Below, one piece after another: positions 35,752 through 40,825 of a DNA stretch of 40,825 nucleotides (position 1 is its first letter; each line of letters begins with the position of its first letter). This DNA is from Chrysochromulina parva (taxonomy: Eukaryota; Haptophyta; Prymnesiales; Chrysochromulinaceae): NCBI GenBank assembly GCA_002887195.1, contig PJAB01000115.1:1-40825 (forward strand), given 5' to 3'. A program made the translations under genes and the position numbers. The notes beneath the pieces are model-generated. The model was not told the DNA's origin. It worked only from the letters and a program-made list of their open reading frames with translations, and did no database searches.

Positions 35752-38700
35752 ATGAAAGTGGCCGTTCACCTGGAGCGCTGTGTGGCTGCACGCCCCACCT
35801 TCCATCTCAAGGGCTCAAGCGAAGCATACGACATAGCGGAGCTCACGCTCAGCGCCTCACTCGCTGAGTTGGCCTCGTCGTCATCCTGGACCAATCTCAA
35901 CGTGGATTTGCAAGCGCTGTCAGTCAACAGCTCACTGCAGCACCTTGCAACGACCTTGACTCCGTCGTTCGGCACCCTTGAACGTCCGGCTCTCCATCGA
36001 GCTGCACCCGCGCTGGCGGGAAAGCTTTCTGCTAACGCGCCACGAATTGGCGCATTTGAGGTCTCGTACACTCTTTGCGACGCCAACGGCCTCATGCGCA
36101 GCGCTGGAGTGCTCTTCTCGAAGCTCATGGAGCAGCGGTGGCCCAATTTCAGCAGGCTGACAAGCACACTCCAAGCGGCCGTCGCCGCCACGCTCGCGCA
36201 TGACGGTGGCGCGTCCGCCTCATCCACCGCCTTCTCGTGCGCCGCGGCACTCGAGTACAGAACCAAAACCGGTCCCACCGTCCATCATAGGCCAGCGCCG
36301 CCTCCACCGACCAGGAGTCGCGAGGTTCCCGAGCGATCTCATCGGACGGCGCCACCACCGCCGAAACTCGCTCATGCCGCGCCTCCCGCGCCTCCCGCGC
36401 CTCACCAAAGGCCTCCACCATCGCTCGCGCCGGCGCCTTGCCATAGGCTGCCACCAACGCTCGCAACCCAGACCGACAAGCCGCCGTGGCGGCCCCATCG
36501 CTCCATGGCACCCATCGCTCCTTGGCATCCATCGCAGCCCCATCGCAAGCCGCCCCTGTCGCCCGCGCAGGCGCAGCTGATCTCGTGCCCCATACCAAGC
36601 ACTGGAACGGTCCTAGGAGCGGTGGCGTCGGTACCCTCCTCTGGCGCCACGCCGTCACGGGCGCTGATGTTGGGCTCCGGCACTGGAGCGCTGGCGCCGA
36701 TCCCCTCGCCGTGGTCGCTACCCTCCTCAGCCTCCACCTCACCTCTCGCGCGTGCCCATCCCGTTCACGTCGCGCGCGCGGCTAGCTTTCCGCACGACGA
36801 CGACGATGACGAGCGAGGTCACTACGCGTTGGCGGCGCGACCGGCCTCGCCGCAGTGCAATCGTCCGCCGCCGCGTCCGCCGCCGCGTCCGCCGCCGCGC
36901 ATCGACGCAAATCTGAGGCGTGAGGCGCTTGGAGGTCAGCTTGGAAGCGGGGTGCTCAACAGCGAGTCGCTGAACGTCGCCCTGTCGAGTCTGCTTTGGG
37001 TGCCTCTGAGTGGCCTTCGAGTGCCCTCCCCCCGCGCCGCCACCGCCGCCACCGGGCAGCCTCTAGGACACCGTCAGATGAGCCTCAAGAGTGGCACGCC
37101 CACCTTCGACGCAGGCGTCGTGGCGCAGCCTACGCCCACCATGGCGCCCAAGGAGCGAGTGCGATGTGAGCGGAGATCCTATCTCCAGTGGGAGGAGGAC
37201 TTGAGATCGGACGGGAGCTCCGTTCTCAAGTGCGTGGATGACTTGAGATCGGGCGGGAGATCCGTTCTCCAGTGGGAGGAGGACTTGAGCCCGCGGGCCT
37301 CGCTTGCTGAAGCAGCCGACGCCACTGCCACCACGAACGCCAACGCCACTGCCACCACCTCTGGTACCGCCCTGGAGGTGCGTAGCTCTGGTACCGCCCT
37401 GGAGGTGCGTAGCTCTGGTACCGCCCTGGAGGTGTGTGGCTCTGGTACCGCCCTGGAGGTGCGTGGGTCGGAGCCGCCGCCGCCGCCCTTGGCATCAGCA
37501 GCGGGCAGCGCACGCACCTTTGTCTCGGCCAACCCAATCATCTCTCGGGTGCTCAAGGCACGTGGCTGGCGTGCGTGTGGTACGGTGGCGGCGGCGGATC
37601 TAGTGTGGGCGGTGCGATCGTCCGACATTGACTGGCGCCGCATACGCCCACAGCAGCTGGTCAACCATTTTGAGGCGCCATGCCCACTCACCACCAAGCT
37701 AGGTCTCGCATTCTGCCTCCGGGGTACGGGCGGCGCCGCCGTCGCGGAGTCCCTCCGGCCTCAGCTGCTGCTGGACGGCGTCGCCACGCGTGCGACACAT
37801 TGGCACTTTTTCCCTCGTGTGTACGACCTGTCGGGAGCTGCGGAGGAGATGGCGGCCTTCACGGCAGACGTGCGGCTGACTGCTGCGTGCAGCGTACTCA
37901 AGCGACTGGTGAGCCATGGGTTTGTGCCCTCATTCCCGCTGCGGGCGTCCGCGCAGACGTCCAGAGGGCCAAACGATGCGGCGAGGGGGGCAGCGAGGGG
38001 GGCGGAGGCGATGGCCGAGGCGATGACGGCGGAGGCGGAGGCGATGGCGGCCGAGGCAATGGCGGAGGACGAGGGCGGCGTGCATGAGTCGTTAGCAGCG
38101 GCGGCCGTGCGCCACGTCATGCAGGCTGCCAGACGCTTTTCACAATCCGCAAGAGGTGGCGCCACGCTGGACCTCGCCACTCTCGCGTGTGGCCTCGACC
38201 TGCGCGCCTTCCCACTGCCAACGGCCGCAGACTGCGTCGTCCTAGCCGTCGGGAAGGTGAGCGAACTCTCGCTCTACCCCCTTGACACGCATGCGAACGC
38301 CCGGGACGGAGCCCATGCGGCCGCCCAGGCAGCAGAGGCGGAGGCGCTAGTGGCAAGAGCACCGGAATGTATAGTGCTCGATGCGGCGGCGGCGGCGGCG
38401 GCGGCGGCAGCTTTCTCCGTGGCGAATGCGTCTGAGGGCTGGACAGCCTCGCCGATGGCGCGCGAGAGGCTGCGCGCGCTCGGTGCAGCGCTCCTTGAGA
38501 GGCTGCGCCCCCTTCACCCCCAACTCGACCTTGATGGCACGCGTAACGTATGGGTGATCAAGCCGGCCTATGGCTCGCGCGGTCGCGGCATCGAGGTGCT
38601 CGCTGGCCGCCAGGCACTCCGTCAAGCCGAGCGGGTTTTCGGCGCGCCGCGAGTGATCCAAAAATACGTGGAGCGACCGCTACTGCTCCCATATTCGGAG

Positions 38701-39471
38701 CTACCAAATTTGGAACAGCCATGTGCGGAGCGGACGCGGCTGCAAGGGCCCCTGCGCTCCCCGACGCACAGCCCCCCGCCGCTAGGGCCGCCGCTCGGGC
38801 GCAAGTTCGACATTCGACTCTTTGTGCTTCGGTGCGGTGCAGGCGGCGGCGCGTTTGAGCAGTGTTGGTTGTATGACGCGATGCTGCTCAAGGTGTGCGC
38901 GGAGCCCTTCTGCCTCCGCCGACTGGGCGAGCGGTACCGCCACATCACCAACTGCGCCGTGCAGCGCGAGCGGCTGGGCGACAGAGACTGCGCTGGTCCC
39001 ACTGTGCCAGCAGCGAACGAGGCCGCAGCAGTTTCACAGGAGGAGGGGGAGGGCTTACCGTCGAAGGCATCTCATCAGCTTTTGTGGAGCTCGGAGCGCT
39101 TCCGTACACACCTGGTTGCTCAGGGCTACGGGGAGCGTGCGTGGGAGACTCGGGTACTGCCCGCTATCCGCGCCGTCGTCGCCGCCACTTTCGCAAGCAG
39201 GGAGCTCACACTCAACGGTCTTCACACTCCTAACGGTCTTCACGCCACGAACTCGAGCACTCTGCGACCCCGCTCGTTCGAGTGCTTCGGTCTCGACGTC
39301 ATCCTCGATGACTCGCTGCGCCCGTGGCTGCTCGAAGTGAATGAGAGCCCCAACCTGCGTGACCACGGCACCTCGCTCCTTGAGCCGATGCTCTCCGCGC
39401 TCCTCGATGTCGTGCTCGAGCCCGGTGGCGAGGGCGGGAGCTCCGAGTTGGGCGCGTGGCGCCGGCTGTAG
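35752..39471 (+). CDS. TTLL3/8-like tubulin glycine ligase-family protein with long low-complexity middle
   Basis: TTLL enzymes add amino acids to tubulin; the TTLL3/8 branch starts glycine side chains on axonemal tubulin. This 1,239-residue protein starts at ATG 35752. The C-terminal third (about 600-1220) carries the family order: VNHFEAPCPLTTKLGLAFCL (about 636), HWHFFPRVYDL (about 684), FTADVRLTAACSVLKRL, then the ATP-grasp core VWVIKPAYGSRGRGIEVL (about 933), VIQKYVERPLLL, KFDIRLFVLR (about 1018), HITNCAVQ, and FGLDVILDDSLRPWLLEVNE with SPNL (about 1183-1205). The lysine, FDIR and E-x-N residues for ATP and magnesium are present. About 150-560 are Pro/Ala/Ser-rich with two tandem repeats. 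Residues 95-145 recall the second half of a Rdx (SelW/MIEN1-like) domain. The IKPA-SRGRGI and NHF-TTK signatures favour TTLL3/8 over polyglutamylases; specificity is inferred. Confidence 0.88.
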   Translation: MKVAVHLERCVAARPTFHLKGSSEAYDIAELTLSASLAELASSSSWTNLNVDLQALSVNSSLQHLATTLTPSFGTLERPALHRAAPALAGKLSANAPRIGAFEVSYTLCDANGLMRSAGVLFSKLMEQRWPNFSRLTSTLQAAVAATLAHDGGASASSTAFSCAAALEYRTKTGPTVHHRPAPPPPTRSREVPERSHRTAPPPPKLAHAAPPAPPAPHQRPPPSLAPAPCHRLPPTLATQTDKPPWRPHRSMAPIAPWHPSQPHRKPPLSPAQAQLISCPIPSTGTVLGAVASVPSSGATPSRALMLGSGTGALAPIPSPWSLPSSASTSPLARAHPVHVARAASFPHDDDDDERGHYALAARPASPQCNRPPPRPPPRPPPRIDANLRREALGGQLGSGVLNSESLNVALSSLLWVPLSGLRVPSPRAATAATGQPLGHRQMSLKSGTPTFDAGVVAQPTPTMAPKERVRCERRSYLQWEEDLRSDGSSVLKCVDDLRSGGRSVLQWEEDLSPRASLAEAADATATTNANATATTSGTALEVRSSGTALEVRSSGTALEVCGSGTALEVRGSEPPPPPLASAAGSARTFVSANPIISRVLKARGWRACGTVAAADLVWAVRSSDIDWRRIRPQQLVNHFEAPCPLTTKLGLAFCLRGTGGAAVAESLRPQLLLDGVATRATHWHFFPRVYDLSGAAEEMAAFTADVRLTAACSVLKRLVSHGFVPSFPLRASAQTSRGPNDAARGAARGAEAMAEAMTAEAEAMAAEAMAEDEGGVHESLAAAAVRHVMQAARRFSQSARGGATLDLATLACGLDLRAFPLPTAADCVVLAVGKVSELSLYPLDTHANARDGAHAAAQAAEAEALVARAPECIVLDAAAAAAAAAAFSVANASEGWTASPMARERLRALGAALLERLRPLHPQLDLDGTRNVWVIKPAYGSRGRGIEVLAGRQALRQAERVFGAPRVIQKYVERPLLLPYSELPNLEQPCAERTRLQGPLRSPTHSPPPLGPPLGRKFDIRLFVLRCGAGGGAFEQCWLYDAMLLKVCAEPFCLRRLGERYRHITNCAVQRERLGDRDCAGPTVPAANEAAAVSQEEGEGLPSKASHQLLWSSERFRTHLVAQGYGERAWETRVLPAIRAVVAATFASRELTLNGLHTPNGLHATNSSTLRPRSFECFGLDVILDDSLRPWLLEVNESPNLRDHGTSLLEPMLSALLDVVLEPGGEGGSSELGAWRRL
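37177..37290. repeat. 42-nt coding repeat, nearly three copies, in TTLL gene
   Basis: Units encode 14-residue repeats of the form [YSV]L[QK]xx[ED]DLRSxGxS; the visible copies read LQWEEDLRSDGS, LKCVDDLRSGGR and LQWEEDL. Copies 1 and 3 are more alike than either is to copy 2, suggesting exchange within the array. Confidence 0.8.
37360..37467. repeat. 27-nt coding tandem repeat, four copies, in TTLL gene
   Basis: Four copies of a 27-nt unit starting TCTGGTACCGCCCTGGAGGT encode SGTALEVRS (third copy SGTALEVCG). They differ at only a few bases, so expansion is probably recent. The unit is a multiple of three, so copy-number changes would be tolerated in frame. The array lies in the disordered region before the catalytic domain. 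Confidence 0.9.
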
Positions 39472-39809
39472 ACGTCGTTCTTGTTATGGGTGGGGCCATT
39501 CGGTATCGGACCTTGACTCTCACATCACACGGACCTCTAACTCTCATCATCTTGATCTGCATACTGTAACCCATACTATGTAGCTCACGCTCCCGCCAAA
39601 GCGGCACCGAGGACCTCAGCCACACCGCACACGGCCCATGACATCTCACGGCCCATGACACCGCAGCGCACGGCCACGTCCTCCACGTCGTACAGAGCGC
39701 CCGCAACGCCCCATCGTGATCCTGCCGGCCAGATCCTATTGGCGATGCCAGACGCAAGCAATCGACTCACTGCTCCACGTGCGCGCACGCTTCACGCGTG
39801 TTGCGGAGG
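39472..39809. other. Convergent intergenic region after TTLL
   Basis: These 338 nt contain the TTLL 3' UTR and the 3' UTR of the minus-strand hypothetical gene. CACGGCCCATGACA-type phrases occur twice near 39628-39660 as a short direct repeat. No gene is seen. Confidence 0.45.
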
Positions 39810-40553
39810 TCAATAGGTAGGCGGTGCGGTACCGGCGCGCATTCGCTGTTGAAGCTGCAGCCCGCGTTGGAAGTCGGCGAGGTCGTCGGCGCTCAGCAGC
39901 TCGCCCGCCTCGTAGCGCCGGTGGAGGAGCGCTTGCCACACGGCAGCCGTGAGGCCCTCGAGCCGAGCCTCGCGCATCGCCTGCTCGAGCTGGACGCGCG
40001 TGAGGGCGCACAGCGAATCCGTATCTGCCGTGTCGCCGAGCTGGCGGTGGAGTGCTGCCGTCACCGCCTGGGCAAGCGGCACAGAGCCCATGAAGGAGGA
40101 CATGCTTAGAGGGTGCTGGCCGAAGCCTCCCCGGGAGACTTCCACCGACGCCGAAGGCGACCGCGCCTCGTACATCGGCACAAAGCCTTGGGATGCTGAG
40201 CGCGTCAAGGAGGGAGCTGTGCGAGTCGAGGACAGTCTGGAAGTGAGTTGCTTCCGCCTCATATCGCGCTGCGCCATCGCGCGCATCTGGCGTCGCTCTT
40301 GATCTAAAAGCAATTGGCGCGTCTCCTCGGCGTCCTCGGCCGCGCGGCAGGCACGAGCCTCGTTGATCCCGGCGGCCTTGGACAGCATGCTCCCGCTGGC
40401 CGTCACTGGGTCCATCGGCGTGCCCGGGCGCCGCGGCGCGCGCGTCATCTGTATTGCTTTCCCATGTTCGAGGAACTGGCGCGTGAGCAGAGGCGTCGAG
40501 AGTGCTGATCGCGGACACGGGTTGTACAGCATGCTGCCGGACCATTGCGCCAT
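39810..40553 (-). CDS. Hypothetical basic protein with charged helix
   Basis: This 247-residue protein starts at ATG 40553 (MAQWSGSMLYNPCPRSALST). About 60-105 are a strongly charged helix (INEARACRAAEDAEETRQLL, then ERRQMRAMAQRDMRRKQL). A Ser/Thr/Arg-rich stretch follows. The C-terminal half is more ordered and Leu/Ala-rich (LARVQLEQAMREARLEGL-like; then AAVWQALLHRRYEAGELLSA, DDLADFQRGLQLQQRM), perhaps a helical bundle. There is no signal peptide, membrane helix or known motif. Third-position GC matches the known genes, which supports coding. It is convergent with the TTLL gene; an axonemal role would be a guess. Confidence 0.6.
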   Translation of the reverse strand: MAQWSGSMLYNPCPRSALSTPLLTRQFLEHGKAIQMTRAPRRPGTPMDPVTASGSMLSKAAGINEARACRAAEDAEETRQLLLDQERRQMRAMAQRDMRRKQLTSRLSSTRTAPSLTRSASQGFVPMYEARSPSASVEVSRGGFGQHPLSMSSFMGSVPLAQAVTAALHRQLGDTADTDSLCALTRVQLEQAMREARLEGLTAAVWQALLHRRYEAGELLSADDLADFQRGLQLQQRMRAGTAPPTY

Positions 40554-40825
40554 GTTGCGTCGTCGTTACATAACATGTACCCGGTACTGCACCAGGAAGG
40601 CCGCACTTCCGCAGAAATGAATTCCGCATGACACAATTTGATTTTTTGGGTACATTAGACTTCCACCTCAAAACCCCTAAGCCATTCGGACCGGCCACCC
40701 AAGTACGGCTGTTGAGTCGGCCGCGGCTTCGGTCGTCGCGCTGACGTGCGGGGTGTGTGTTGTTGGTGGGTTTGGTTGGTTGTGAGATTCGTCTGTGTGC
40801 CTTTGTGCGTCCGCGTGTCCCGTGT
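40554..40825. other. Right-edge non-coding region
   Basis: These 272 nt lie upstream of the minus-strand hypothetical gene. The last 90 nt are GT-rich on the plus strand (GGTGTGTGTTGTTGGTGGGT and beyond). I see no gene; it may be a 5' leader or promoter for a gene beyond the window. Confidence 0.4.

Noticed and set aside
39736..40698. A 320-codon minus-strand frame overlapping the hypothetical gene at 39810-40553.
   Set aside because: Same strand, other frame. Its Arg/Pro/Ala-rich translation lacks helical order, whereas the chosen frame has a clear charged helix.

Overview
This is a gene-dense nuclear segment from a GC-rich unicellular alga, most likely a haptophyte, or a similarly GC-rich alga with a secondary red plastid. 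That assignment is inference. It rests on three things: high GC with C/G at third codon positions; proteins whose N-termini read as a signal peptide followed by a plastid transit peptide (627-1091, 1486-2298, 15543-16619); and few, short GT-AG introns (110-237 nt). The gene set is typical of flagellated protists: importin beta, RCC1, RAD51, a four-domain calcium channel, a TTLL enzyme, a long PPR protein and a full ABCC transporter. There is no sign of a prokaryotic, viral or organellar origin, and I see no rRNA, tRNA or CRISPR.

Layout. 1-2.3 kb: the 3' end of an LRR gene (+), a small putative plastid membrane protein (+), and a PNK-like FHA protein flanked by Gly/Tyr/Pro/Gln repeats (-). 3.3-8.5 kb: importin beta (-, one intron) head to head with an RCC1-type RanGEF (+, one intron) that has an FG-rich N-terminus. 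8.7-13.2 kb: a less conserved stretch with an acidic hypothetical protein, a proline-rich single-pass membrane protein, a coiled-coil protein and a membrane RING-H2 ligase; an inverted duplicated segment lies at 9.2 and 12.4 kb. 14-18.4 kb: an extended UMP/CMP kinase (-) divergent from a MOSC protein (+), which converges on a SET protein (-); a foldback repeat separates the last two. 18.6-26.4 kb: a calcium channel (3 exons), a galactose-mutarotase-like protein and RAD51, all +. 26.9-34.8 kb: a PPR protein (-) divergent from an ABCC transporter (+, two exons). 35.7-40.6 kb: a TTLL3/8-like ligase (+) and a hypothetical protein (-).

Four pairs share short head-to-head regions: importin beta/RCC1, kinase/MOSC, SET/channel and PPR/ABCC. 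Importin beta with RCC1 is the one pair with an obvious common job, the Ran transport cycle. The channel and the TTLL enzyme fit a cell with cilia or flagella, but nothing here proves it.

Start codons were chosen as ATG, because several long open frames otherwise begin at GTG or TTG. Exon joins were accepted only where the reading phase matched on both sides. The long antisense frames opposite the big genes are by-products of GC-rich codon use and are not annotated.
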